From NCBI GenBank assembly GCA_034408935.1, contig DAOUMV010000012.1, positions 221,775 through 285,774 on the forward strand: a stretch of DNA of 64,000 bases, given 5' to 3'. The notes beneath the pieces were generated by a model. It had not been told where the DNA came from. It worked only from the letters and a program-made list of their open reading frames with translations, and made no database searches. The DNA is from DAOUMF01 sp034408935 (lineage in GTDB: Bacteria > Chloroflexota > Dehalococcoidia > SM23-28-2 > RBG-16-64-32). Of this stretch, positions 43,527 through 51,172 are shown piece by piece (the first letter of the stretch is position 1; each line of letters begins with the position of its first letter). Made by a program: the position numbers and the translations under genes.

Positions 43527-43554
43527 ATTCTAGGCCATGGTAGCAGAACGTCAA
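43527..43554 (-). promoter_or_regulatory. Predicted hopanoid operon promoter
   Basis: On the minus strand TTGACG (43554-43549), a 16-base spacer and TAGAAT (43532-43527). Both hexamers match five of six consensus bases. It is the best promoter-like sequence upstream of the nine-gene hpn operon. Confidence 0.6.
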
Positions 43555-43609
43555 TAGAATCGCATTGCTAGAACGATACGGCAATCCTCCCCTTGGTGTC
43601 GTATGGCTG

Positions 43610-43615
43610 TATAAT
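43610..43615 (+). promoter_or_regulatory. Possible -10 box
   Basis: A perfect TATAAT 22 bases before the ATG at 43637. No good -35 lies at the right distance, so support is weak. Confidence 0.3.
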
Positions 43616-43636
43616 CGAGGTGGCAGGAAAGCCTCC

Positions 43637-44035
43637 ATGGACACCGAACGGGAGCATCAGATCGCCGCAGAGCTGGGCCAGCAGGTCGCTCCCGCCTTGC
43701 ACATCCCTGACACGGTCCGAGTGGGCGTCATCGCCGACATGGAAGAGCACGAGGTGTGGCTCCAGGCCCATTTGATGGCCTGTGAGGGCTGCCGCGCGCC
43801 CCTCATCACCCTAATGCTGAAGCGTACGGCCGTGGACGTGCACCGACCGCCGGAGATGCCCTGCGCCAAAGCGCGCGACGTGATGTTTCGCTATTTCGAA
43901 GGCGGCCCCTTACCGGACGAAGCCGTCCTGGCCCACATCACCGCCTGCGACCGGTGCGACGACCTGTTCTTCGAGCCTGCCGAGGCCGTCATCCTCAAGG
44001 AGTACGAGCCGGAGCACGTGGGCGAGGTAGACTAG
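43637..44035 (+). CDS. Hypothetical protein with paired CxxC motifs
   Basis: A 132-residue soluble protein with two Cys pairs, AC-EGC near residue 49 and ACDRCDD near residue 110, the latter next to an ITACDRCDDLFFEPAE segment reminiscent of zinc-finger anti-sigma or regulator domains. ATG at 43637 is preferred over the longer frame, because the upstream part overlaps a TATAAT box. It is convergent with a DUF2267 gene, and the two stops share CTAG. Function unknown. Confidence 0.6.
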   Translation: MDTEREHQIAAELGQQVAPALHIPDTVRVGVIADMEEHEVWLQAHLMACEGCRAPLITLMLKRTAVDVHRPPEMPCAKARDVMFRYFEGGPLPDEAVLAHITACDRCDDLFFEPAEAVILKEYEPEHVGEVD

Positions 44036-44463
44036 GCGCTCAAGAACCAGGTGCTCACTTCGTCCGGCAGGAAGGCGGCCAACTCCCGCTGGTCGTCGGA
44101 TTGCATCTGCCCCTTCAGGACGGAGAAAACACACTGGGCGCGGCGGACCGCCTCCTCCCCAGAGTAGGCGGCAGTCAGATCCAGCCCGCCAGCCGTCTTG
44201 TCGCGATCGGCCGTGGCATCCAGAGTGGACACCACCCAGCCCAAGAAAAGGTGGCTGTCGAAGAAGGGGTCGGGTTCGGACCCGGTGTGGCGGAGATACA
44301 CCATGGCCTCCGGCGGAAGCCGCGCCGACAGGGCCACCAGTTGTGCCTCGGGGAGTACCTGGGCCATCGCCATGAGCACGCTGACGACCGCTCGCTCCGC
44401 GTCCTCCTCGCTGGATAGGGAGCCCTTCTCCTGCACACTGCTCAGAAACTCGGCGTAGTCCAT
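44032..44463 (-). CDS. DUF2267 domain protein
   Basis: A 143-residue soluble protein matching DUF2267: N-terminal MDYAEFLSSVQEKG, then EDAERAVVSVLMAMAQVLPEAQ and LSARLPPEAMVYL. The family is uncharacterised, sometimes linked to stress responses. It precedes korAB on the chromosome but is transcribed after it on the same strand, 31 bases downstream of korB, so it may be the last gene of that unit. Confidence 0.8.
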   Translation of the reverse strand: MDYAEFLSSVQEKGSLSSEEDAERAVVSVLMAMAQVLPEAQLVALSARLPPEAMVYLRHTGSEPDPFFDSHLFLGWVVSTLDATADRDKTAGGLDLTAAYSGEEAVRRAQCVFSVLKGQMQSDDQRELAAFLPDEVSTWFLSA

Positions 44464-44494
44464 CCGGCCCTCCTTCCGACCTCTACAGGCGGTC

Positions 44495-45382
44495 CTACGT
44501 GAACCGCTCCTTAAGAGGCTCGTACTGCTGGGGGCGCGGGTCCTTCACCAGATCGTCGAGGCGGCTCACCGGCGAGCCCCCCGCCAGTGTCTTCACTTGC
44601 TCCTCATACGTGGGCACCCCCTCCGCCCGATACAAGATGCCTAGCGGAATGCGCTCCTCCCACTCATGCGACTTCCGCCAGGCCGCTTCCCAGTCGGACG
44701 CGTTGTGGCCCTCGTCTTCCAGATGATACACCCTTTGCCGGTACCAGCCATAGGTGTTGATCCGGTTGAACGTAACGCAAGGTTGAAGAACATCGACAAG
44801 GGCGTATCCCGGATGCTGGATCGCCTGGGCGACTATCCCGGCCAGGTGCTTGGGCTCCCCCGCGAAACCGCGTGATACGAACGTGGCGCCGGCCGCTATC
44901 GCGACGGACATCGGGTTGAAGGCCCGCTCGATGGATCCGTCGGGCGAGGTTGTCGTGACGAACCCCTTGTCGCTCGTTGGAGAGTACTGACCCTTGGTCA
45001 ACCCGTAGATCTGGTTGTTCTCCACGATCTGCGTGATGTTAGGGTTTCGCCGGCAGGCCTGGACGAAGTGATTGCCGCCGATTCCGTAGGAGTCACCGTC
45101 CCCACTTGTGACGATGACATGGAGGTCCGGGTTGGCAAGCTTCGCTGCCGTCGCGATGGGCACGGGCCGGCCGTGGTTGGTCAGGTAGGCGTTGATGTGC
45201 ATGTAGTCCGGCAGCTTGCTGCCACAGCCGATGCCGGACACTACCAGCGCCTGGTGGGGCTCTATGCCCAGCTCCGCCAGGGCCAGCTTCAGCGCCCTTA
45301 GGATGGCGAAATCGCCGCAGCCGGCGCACCAAGTGACCTCAGTCGTGGCGTCGAACAGTTTCGCGTCAAGCCGGGTAACCAC
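44495..45382 (-). CDS. korB: 2-oxoacid:ferredoxin oxidoreductase beta subunit
   Basis: A 295-residue TPP-binding subunit. WCAGCGDFAIL near residue 18 and the TPP/Mg motif GDGDSYGIGGNHF with the following ENNQIYGLTKGQYSPTS are typical of KorB/PorB proteins. With KorA it converts a 2-oxoacid, CoA and ferredoxin to acyl-CoA and CO2. It overlaps the korA stop by 17 bases. The product is probably 2-oxoglutarate-linked, but pyruvate or branched-chain acids are possible. Confidence 0.92.
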   Translation of the reverse strand: MVTRLDAKLFDATTEVTWCAGCGDFAILRALKLALAELGIEPHQALVVSGIGCGSKLPDYMHINAYLTNHGRPVPIATAAKLANPDLHVIVTSGDGDSYGIGGNHFVQACRRNPNITQIVENNQIYGLTKGQYSPTSDKGFVTTTSPDGSIERAFNPMSVAIAAGATFVSRGFAGEPKHLAGIVAQAIQHPGYALVDVLQPCVTFNRINTYGWYRQRVYHLEDEGHNASDWEAAWRKSHEWEERIPLGILYRAEGVPTYEEQVKTLAGGSPVSRLDDLVKDPRPQQYEPLKERFT

Positions 45383-47141
45383 TGGCTACCTCCTTGCCCA
45401 GTGCGGCAACGATCTCCTCCGGCGCGAAAGGCCGGCCATCATATTTGTTTACCGTCCCATCCACCTGTATCCCCGTTGTCATTCGCAGCAGCTTGGCCAA
45501 CTGCGAGGTGAAGTTCTGCTCTACAGCCACTGTCCGCCTGCACTCTCTGAGCGCCGCCGCCGTCTCCTCTTCCGGCAGCGGCCACAGGTCCACGAACTGC
45601 AGTACGTTGGCGCTGCCCCCTTCGGCATTGATCCGTTCGGCCGCCTCCTTGCAGGGCCCAAAGGTCGAGCCCCAGCAGACCAGGGTCGTCTCCGCCTCCG
45701 CAGGCCCGTAGCGCTTCGGCGGACGCATCTCCTTCTTCGCTTCCTCCATCTTGCGCATCCGCTTCTGCATCATGCGACGGCGGTTCTCGATCCCCTCGTC
45801 GAAGTGGCCTTCCTCGTCGTGCTCATCACTCGTGCTGGAGAACACCGCCGCGGGATGCTGCCCAGGAAGCGCCCGAGGCGAGATCCCCGTCTCTGTCACC
45901 TGGAACCGCTTGTAGCCGTCCGTGAATCGATCCAGCTCCTCGCGCGTCAGAGTTGAGCCGCGATCGATCGTCACGCTGGAGAAGTCTATGGCGTCCATGT
46001 CCAGCGTGAGCAAGGACGATCCCAGAAACTGGTCAGTCATGATGATGACGGCGCACTGGTACTTCTCGGCCAGGTTGAAGGCCCGCCAGCCCACCTCGAA
46101 GCACTCCTCGATGGTGCCGGGGGCTGTGATGATGCGGGGGGACTCTCCGTGGGAGGCGTGGACCGCGAACAGGAGATCGGCCTGCTCAGTGCGGGTGGGC
46201 AGCCCGTTGGACGGCCCCCCTCGCTGCGACAGGGCGATCACCATCGGCACCTCAGTTATCCCCGCCAGGCCCAACGTCTCCACCATGAGACAGAACCCGC
46301 CGCCGGAGGTGCCGGTCATCGCCCGTGCCCCCGCGAAGGACGCGCCCACGGCCATGTCGGCGGCGGCTATCTCATCCTCGGCATGCTTGGTCACGACGCC
46401 GTACTCGTGAGGGACTCCTGACAGCCACTCAAAGATCGTGGTGGCCGGGGTCATGGGATAGGCGGACATGAAGCGGCAGCCCCCAGCCAGAGCGCCCATC
46501 GCCAGCGCCTGGTTGCCGCTTATCAGCATGCGGCGGGGCGCCCCCTTCACGGGCGCAAGCCTGCGCCCGAAATCGGCGCCGTGGCGCTCCCGCGCCAAGT
46601 CGTAGGCCACTTGAGCCACCTTGAGGTTGGCGTCCACGGCCTGCTCACCCTTTGCAGCGAAGTTCTCGCGGATGACGCTCTCCATGAACTCGATCGGAAA
46701 CCCGGTGATCCCCGCCGCGGCCCCCAAGGCCGCAGTGTTGGTCATCACTCGGCTGCCGTGCTCCTCCGCTATGCGGATCAACGGGAGGGTATTCAGAGTC
46801 ACTCCCCGTTTCTTCAGGGGCTCCGGATCGATGTCGAACTTCTCCGGGAAGATTACTGCGGCCCCCTCAGCCAGTTGGCCCAGGTGTAGCTCCGCCGTCT
46901 CCGGCGTGAGAGCAAGCAGCAGGTGCACCGAGTTGCTGTGGGAGAGCCGCGGTTGCTCCGAGACGCGGATCTGGTAGAAGTTGTGCCCGCCTCGAATGCG
47001 CGAGCGGTAGTCCTGCATGGCGAATACGTGCAGCCCCGCCCGCGCCAGGGCTAGGCTGAACCCCGCCCCGCTGGACTCCACCCCCTGTCCCGCGTCCCCT
47101 CCTATCACGATGCTCATGTCGTTGGTCACGACATTCGCCAT
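45366..47141 (-). CDS. korA: 2-oxoacid:ferredoxin oxidoreductase alpha subunit (gamma-alpha fusion)
   Basis: A 591-residue protein. The N-terminal ~190 residues are the gamma domain (IGGDAGQGVESSGAGFSLAL, then YRSRIRGGHNFYQIRVS). The alpha domain follows (GNQALAMGALAGGCRFMSAYPMTPAT, shown in part), with the MTGTSGGGFCLMVETLGL segment and C-terminal VCWGSTFGPCKEAAERI. ATG at 47141 follows GAGGAGG. It is the first gene of korAB-DUF2267. The gamma-alpha fusion is the usual arrangement of this branch. Confidence 0.92.
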   Translation of the reverse strand: MANVVTNDMSIVIGGDAGQGVESSGAGFSLALARAGLHVFAMQDYRSRIRGGHNFYQIRVSEQPRLSHSNSVHLLLALTPETAELHLGQLAEGAAVIFPEKFDIDPEPLKKRGVTLNTLPLIRIAEEHGSRVMTNTAALGAAAGITGFPIEFMESVIRENFAAKGEQAVDANLKVAQVAYDLARERHGADFGRRLAPVKGAPRRMLISGNQALAMGALAGGCRFMSAYPMTPATTIFEWLSGVPHEYGVVTKHAEDEIAAADMAVGASFAGARAMTGTSGGGFCLMVETLGLAGITEVPMVIALSQRGGPSNGLPTRTEQADLLFAVHASHGESPRIITAPGTIEECFEVGWRAFNLAEKYQCAVIIMTDQFLGSSLLTLDMDAIDFSSVTIDRGSTLTREELDRFTDGYKRFQVTETGISPRALPGQHPAAVFSSTSDEHDEEGHFDEGIENRRRMMQKRMRKMEEAKKEMRPPKRYGPAEAETTLVCWGSTFGPCKEAAERINAEGGSANVLQFVDLWPLPEEETAAALRECRRTVAVEQNFTSQLAKLLRMTTGIQVDGTVNKYDGRPFAPEEIVAALGKEVASGYPA

Positions 47142-47442
47142 CGTTCGTACCTCCTCTTCTCCCTAAACAGAAGCCTGCCAGACCGGAACGCTAATACCAG
47201 TTTAAACCGTCCGATACGCTCTAGCATAGATAAGGAACGGCGCAACGAAGGGGGCCAGATTATAGACTGAGTCCAGGTTTGGTTGTTTCACTGCCAGCGG
47301 TGGGGAATCAAGAGAGCGGGCCGGAACCCGGCCGCTGGGTGGGGGCGCGTGTGTAGCCAGAGGGGACGCGGGATTGAACGATTTCATGATTGGTGGTAGC
47401 CTAGGGAAAACATGTGTTCGCTGCCGCAGTAGGGGGAAGATC
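47142..47442. other. Intergenic region between korA and the DUF5343 gene
   Basis: 301 bases without a gene. It contains the korA upstream region and, near 47318-47337, a GC-rich inverted repeat (GCGGGCCGG facing CCGGCCGC). The sequence becomes visibly more AT-rich towards 47400, at the left edge of the DUF5343/HEPN module. Confidence 0.4.
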
Positions 47443-48063
47443 ATGGCAGAGTATCCCTACGTCAACACTCCAGGCGCTCTGAAGGACTTCATCTCGAAGC
47501 TCAAGAAATCAGGGAAGCCCGACAAAATCGACAGGACCTTTGTCGCTTCGATGGGCTTTGCATCTTCAAACCACCGGAGAATACCAGGTGTCTTGCGGTT
47601 CATCGGCCTTATCGATGGTGCGGGTGCTCCCACGGACAAATATCAGGCTCTTCGCGATACCAAGCGTGGCCCAGCCACGCTTGGGGCATACATCCGCGAG
47701 GCCTATTCGGACTTGTTCAAGGCGTATCCAGATGCCTATCGCCAAGATAGCGAAGCTCTTCACAGCTTCTTCCGAGCTCACACGGATCTCGGAGAACAAG
47801 CATTTAGTGCGATGTCTAGAACATTTCTGGCTCTGTGTGAGTTGGCAACGTTCGAAAACGGCGTCGAGGCTGCGGTGCCAGAAGTGCCGATGTTGGAAGC
47901 CACCCCCAAACCCAGCATCGAAGCGTCTGCAAAACAAGCCACAGCCGCTGGGGGTATCACCCTTAACGTGAACATCCATCTTGACCTACCCGCAGACTCC
48001 AAGGTCTACGATGAGCTGTTTGCTGCAATGGCAAAGCACATCTTCAGGATGGGCAAGGAATGA
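47443..48063 (+). CDS. DUF5343 domain protein
   Basis: About 206 residues matching DUF5343 in its N-terminal ~150: YVNTPGALKDFISKLKKSG, then GFASSNHRRIPGVLRFIGLID and the GPATLGAYIREAYSDLFKAYP helix. The C-terminal part is a linker and a beta-like segment (GGITLNVNIHLDLP). ATG at 47443 follows GGGGGAAG. The HEPN-like gene overlaps its stop by four bases. Codon use is more AT-rich than in neighbouring genes, suggesting recent acquisition. The function is unknown; partner or antitoxin of the downstream protein is an inference. Confidence 0.75.
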   Translation: MAEYPYVNTPGALKDFISKLKKSGKPDKIDRTFVASMGFASSNHRRIPGVLRFIGLIDGAGAPTDKYQALRDTKRGPATLGAYIREAYSDLFKAYPDAYRQDSEALHSFFRAHTDLGEQAFSAMSRTFLALCELATFENGVEAAVPEVPMLEATPKPSIEASAKQATAAGGITLNVNIHLDLPADSKVYDELFAAMAKHIFRMGKE

Positions 48064-48593
48064 GCTTGCTGCTTGAGCGAGTCGTTGAGCGGGCGCAGGC
48101 TCTCCAGGCAGATGCTCGCCGCATACTTTCAACAGTCGAATCGGCGAGAGAACGCCGATTCACGCTCGATACCTCATACGCGAATCTCGGCAAGCTATCC
48201 ATTAAGCAAGACGACCTTTTCAAGCAAGCCCTTCGCTGTGTTGAGAACGAGCTATATCGTGCCGCTCACGTAATGGCTTGGGCCGCGTTCGTGGACTTCC
48301 TGCATGAGAAGCTCGCGGAAGATGGCTTGGTGGCGATCAACAGGGAACGCGCAGCCTGGAACATCAAGACAGTTGACGACCTCCGGAACTGGGCAGACTA
48401 TCAGGTAATCGAGGCAGCCAGAGACTGCAAGTTGTATGGCAAGCAAATCACGAAGGCGCTCCACGGCCTTCTCAGCAAGCGCAACGAATGTGCTCATCCG
48501 GAAGAGTACTATCCGACCCTCAACGAGACGCTTGGATATATCACCGAGTTGTTCAGTCGTACCAATATCCTCCAGAGCCGGTCTGTGACCTAG
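48060..48593 (+). CDS. HEPN-like putative RNase
   Basis: A 177-residue, all-helical soluble protein. The C-terminal RNECAH at residues 141-146 fits the Rx4H active-site motif of HEPN RNases, in a helix (KALHGLLSKRNECAHP). The N terminus is coiled-coil-like, and the helix with AAHVMAWAAFVDFL matches the second HEPN core helix. It overlaps the DUF5343 gene by four bases and shares its AT-rich composition. HEPN proteins often act in toxin-antitoxin, phage-defence or RNA-processing systems. Catalysis is inferred from the motif. Confidence 0.6.
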   Translation: MSLLLERVVERAQALQADARRILSTVESARERRFTLDTSYANLGKLSIKQDDLFKQALRCVENELYRAAHVMAWAAFVDFLHEKLAEDGLVAINRERAAWNIKTVDDLRNWADYQVIEAARDCKLYGKQITKALHGLLSKRNECAHPEEYYPTLNETLGYITELFSRTNILQSRSVT

Positions 48594-48694
48594 ACACCTC
48601 GGCGGCGAAGCTACGGCGAAATTTGTTGCAGGGCCGGGGCCGGAGGCTTACGTCGCCATGCGCTGACGCCCAACCACGAACCGCCTGCCCCCGC

Positions 48695-49777
48695 TCAAGC
48701 GAGGGGAACGGACCAGACGCCGGGGACGGCCGTGCCGCAGTCCGGACAGGTCCCCTCCGCGGTCAGCGCGTACTCCAGGATGTTGTACCCGTAGCGCCGC
48801 ACGAGCGGCTTCGAGCAGCTAGGGCAGCGGGTGTTCTCATTGTCGCCCACCTGGCCGGGCAGGTTGCCGCAGTACACGAAGCGCAGACCTTCCTCCCGCC
48901 CGATCTCCACCGCCCGCAGAAGCGTTCCCACGCCGGTGTTCTCCGGGCCCGTCATCTTGTAGTCCTTGTGGAACGCCGTCACGTGCCAGGGTATGTCCGG
49001 CGATACGCCCGCCAGGAAGCGCGCCGCCTCCCGTACCTCGTCATCGGAGTCGTTGAAGCCGGGCACGAGCAGGGTCACGACCTCCGTCCAGAACCCCATC
49101 TCGCGCACCATCCTCACCGTAGCCAGGACGTTCTCCAGCTCGCCGCCCAGACCACGGTAGCTCTTGGCCGACATGGACTTCAGGTCGATCTTGTAGCAGT
49201 CGAGCCACGGCCGCAGGTACTCCAGCACCTCGCGGGTGGCGTTGCCGTTGGAGACGTAGGAGGTGACGAACCCCTGCGGCTTCGCCAGCTTGAACACGTC
49301 CACGGCCCACTCGCTGGTGATCAGCGGCTCGTTGTAGGAGCTGGTGACGATCCGAGCGCCGACCCGTCGGGCGATCCTCACCATCTCCTCGGCGGTGACC
49401 TCCTCCGGGTTAACGCCGGCCACCGGGTCACGCAGCGCCTGAGAGGTGAGCCAGTTCTGGCAGAACGAACAGTGGTAATCGCACCCCAGCATACCGAAGG
49501 TGAGGGCCTGTGAGCCCGGCAGGACGTGGAAGAAGGGCTTCTTCTCGATGGGGTCGCCCTGGAGGCCGACCACGTAGTTGTGCGGGACCATCAGGGTGCC
49601 GCCGCGGTTGAACCGCACCTGGCAGATCCCCCGCTGGCCGTTCAGGATCAGGCAGCGGTGGCCGCAGGCGTTGCAGCGCACCTTGTCGCCCTCCAGCCGC
49701 TCATACAGCTCACCCTCCTTGGTGAGGGTGTCGAGGCGCTCGGCCAGAGATATCGCTTTGCCGACTAGCTTCGGCAT
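48695..49777 (-). CDS. amrS: AmmeMemoRadiSam system radical SAM enzyme AmrS
   Basis: A 360-residue radical SAM protein with an N-terminal CNACGHRCLI segment, the SAM cluster CDYHCSFC near residue 98, and a C-terminal zinc-ribbon with CPSCSKP and CPDCGT pairs. This is the AmrS architecture (PflA-like with extra Cys). AmrS works with AMMECR1 and Memo-like proteins, but neither partner is in the window. ATG at 49777. It lies just after the lower-GC DUF5343/HEPN module, in the opposite orientation. Confidence 0.88.
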   Translation of the reverse strand: MPKLVGKAISLAERLDTLTKEGELYERLEGDKVRCNACGHRCLILNGQRGICQVRFNRGGTLMVPHNYVVGLQGDPIEKKPFFHVLPGSQALTFGMLGCDYHCSFCQNWLTSQALRDPVAGVNPEEVTAEEMVRIARRVGARIVTSSYNEPLITSEWAVDVFKLAKPQGFVTSYVSNGNATREVLEYLRPWLDCYKIDLKSMSAKSYRGLGGELENVLATVRMVREMGFWTEVVTLLVPGFNDSDDEVREAARFLAGVSPDIPWHVTAFHKDYKMTGPENTGVGTLLRAVEIGREEGLRFVYCGNLPGQVGDNENTRCPSCSKPLVRRYGYNILEYALTAEGTCPDCGTAVPGVWSVPLA

Positions 49778-49806
49778 GGCTCTGCGTCCATTATACGACC
49801 GCGGCG

Positions 49807-49821
49807 GCGCAACTTCGGCAA
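49807..49821 (+). repeat. Direct repeat flanking the 263-aa gene (left copy)
   Basis: GCGCAACTTCGGCAA is repeated exactly at 50821-50835; similarity continues for about 25 more bases with mismatches. The two copies bracket one gene and its promoter, about 1 kb apart. Confidence 0.6.
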
Positions 49822-49915
49822 CCTTGTGCTGGTGCCGTCAGCCACCGCGGCCCTCCATCCCCAGACTCGATGTTGGCCGTCACGCGATCGAATGGCCAAG
49901 CCCCAGGTGCAGGAC

Positions 49916-49944
49916 TTGACAAAGTGGCGCATACCGCAGATATT
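49916..49944 (+). promoter_or_regulatory. Candidate promoter of the 263-aa membrane protein gene
   Basis: TTGACA at 49916-49921, a 17-base spacer and GATATT at 49939-49944. The -35 is perfect and the -10 is weak. Confidence 0.4.
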
Positions 49945-49998
49945 TGACACCGGTGCTCTGCTGGAGGACGCCAGGTAGGCGCTCCCGCACCGTCGCAA

Positions 49999-50790
49999 AT
50001 GGTCAGATTAGGGGTCGCAGTCGCCGCAGCCTTCCTCACGTTGCTTGCTGCCGCCGCCCTGCCTCAGCGGGCTGCGGCAGAGATCGATGGCGACTGTGAA
50101 GCCAACATCGCCGGTGAGTCCGTCGGCGACCACGATAGCGGCGACGTCGGCTCCGCGATAGAGGTTGATCCGGATTCCCCGGTTGAGATTGAAATAGAGG
50201 GGATCCACGCCGAACGGCATAAGGTTGATCTGGAGATTCTGGGCCTCGGCTGGACGATTGTCGACAAACGCACAGACACGGATTACTGGGCGGACGAACT
50301 CACCTTCAGCGACTTCAGAAATGTCAGCGTGGGGCTATACAAGGTCACGTGGGAGGCGACCGGGCCGGAAGGCTCCTGCCGGGCCAGTGCCCTCATCCGT
50401 GTGCCGGGCTCTCCCTTCGGCACGGCGGCGGGCATCACGGCCACTGTCGCCATCGCCCTCGGGTTGGCCGGTCTGATCCTGTCCCTCAGGTTCAGCATCA
50501 ACGCTGGCCAAGACTGGGTTCTGAAGGTAGAGGGAACAGGCGTGCTCGACCGAGATAGAGAGGACAAGCGCTGGCGTTTGCGTCGGAGCCTCTCCCTGAC
50601 TGGTACCCTCAGCGGCGTGCTCACCGGCGCTGGCATCGTAACACTGCTCCAGCAGGCCGCCCTTCGCCCGCCCACGCTGGAGTTCACCCTGGAACTCGTT
50701 CTACCCCTCACCCTGATTGGCGCCCTTCTTCTGCCGTTCATCGGATTCAATCTGTCCGCCCGGCGTCAATTCCGCCAGACTCCCGATTGA
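49999..50790 (+). CDS. Hypothetical exported/membrane protein
   Basis: A 263-residue protein with an N-terminal signal-like helix (GVAVAAAFLTLLAAAAL), an ~120-residue extracytoplasmic domain rich in Asp/Glu and beta-like stretches, then three membrane segments (about 142-162, 205-225 and 230-255). The basic, helical loop between the first and second fits a cytoplasmic loop. No family is recognised. ATG at 49999 follows no strong ribosome binding site. It stands alone between short direct repeats, so it may have been inserted as a unit. Confidence 0.65.
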   Translation: MVRLGVAVAAAFLTLLAAAALPQRAAAEIDGDCEANIAGESVGDHDSGDVGSAIEVDPDSPVEIEIEGIHAERHKVDLEILGLGWTIVDKRTDTDYWADELTFSDFRNVSVGLYKVTWEATGPEGSCRASALIRVPGSPFGTAAGITATVAIALGLAGLILSLRFSINAGQDWVLKVEGTGVLDRDREDKRWRLRRSLSLTGTLSGVLTGAGIVTLLQQAALRPPTLEFTLELVLPLTLIGALLLPFIGFNLSARRQFRQTPD

Positions 50791-50820
50791 GGCCGCCGCC
50801 CACCCCTACGCAGTGTAGCA

Positions 50821-50835
50821 GCGCAACTTCGGCAA
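50821..50835 (+). repeat. Direct repeat flanking the 263-aa gene (right copy)
   Basis: Exact 15-base copy of 49807-49821, with weaker similarity continuing downstream. It sits just before the promoter region of the DUF1059 gene. Confidence 0.6.
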
Positions 50836-50866
50836 GGTGGTGCTGCTGCCGTGGCCACCCCTCCAC

Positions 50867-50895
50867 TTGACAACGACCTCCTGAGAAGTTACCCT
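50867..50895 (+). promoter_or_regulatory. Possible DUF1059 promoter
   Basis: TTGACA at 50867-50872 and TACCCT at 50890-50895, 17 bases apart. The -35 is perfect and the -10 poor. Confidence 0.3.
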
Positions 50896-50938
50896 ACTTT
50901 ATAAATCGACAAACTCCACAATACAAGGAGGCCACCTC

Positions 50939-51124
50939 ATGGGCAAGATCATCGACTGCAACAAGGTGAACCCGACCAGCGGCTGCTCCCACGTCGTTCG
51001 CGGGGAGACGGAGGAGGAGCTCCTACGCAACGCCGCCGAGCACGCCAAGGAGCACGGCCTTGAGCCCACGTCCGAGCTCCTAGAGCAGGTGAAGACCCAC
51101 ATCGAGGAGGAGCAGCCGGTCTAG
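50939..51124 (+). CDS. DUF1059 family small protein
   Basis: A 61-residue soluble protein matching DUF1059: IIDCNKVNPTSGCSHVVRG with two Cys, then EELLRNAAEHAKEHG and a C-terminal charged helix. ATG at 50939 follows AAGGAGG. Members are found in many bacteria and archaea; the function is unknown. It stands alone, and the LLM oxidoreductase is convergent. Confidence 0.85.
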   Translation: MGKIIDCNKVNPTSGCSHVVRGETEEELLRNAAEHAKEHGLEPTSELLEQVKTHIEEEQPV

Positions 51125-51172
51125 GACCCGCAGTTCCACCGCAGTCAGCTCTGGCGGCTGGCGACTTCGCCG

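Larger units (their letters stand above)
43274..43636. other. Divergent regulatory gap between hpnC and the Cys-rich small protein
   Basis: 363 bases with no credible gene. It contains the hpn operon promoter on the minus strand (43527-43554) and a possible -10 for the plus-strand gene at 43610. The hpnC leader would be about 245 bases, long enough for regulation, but no clear RNA structure is seen. Confidence 0.45.
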
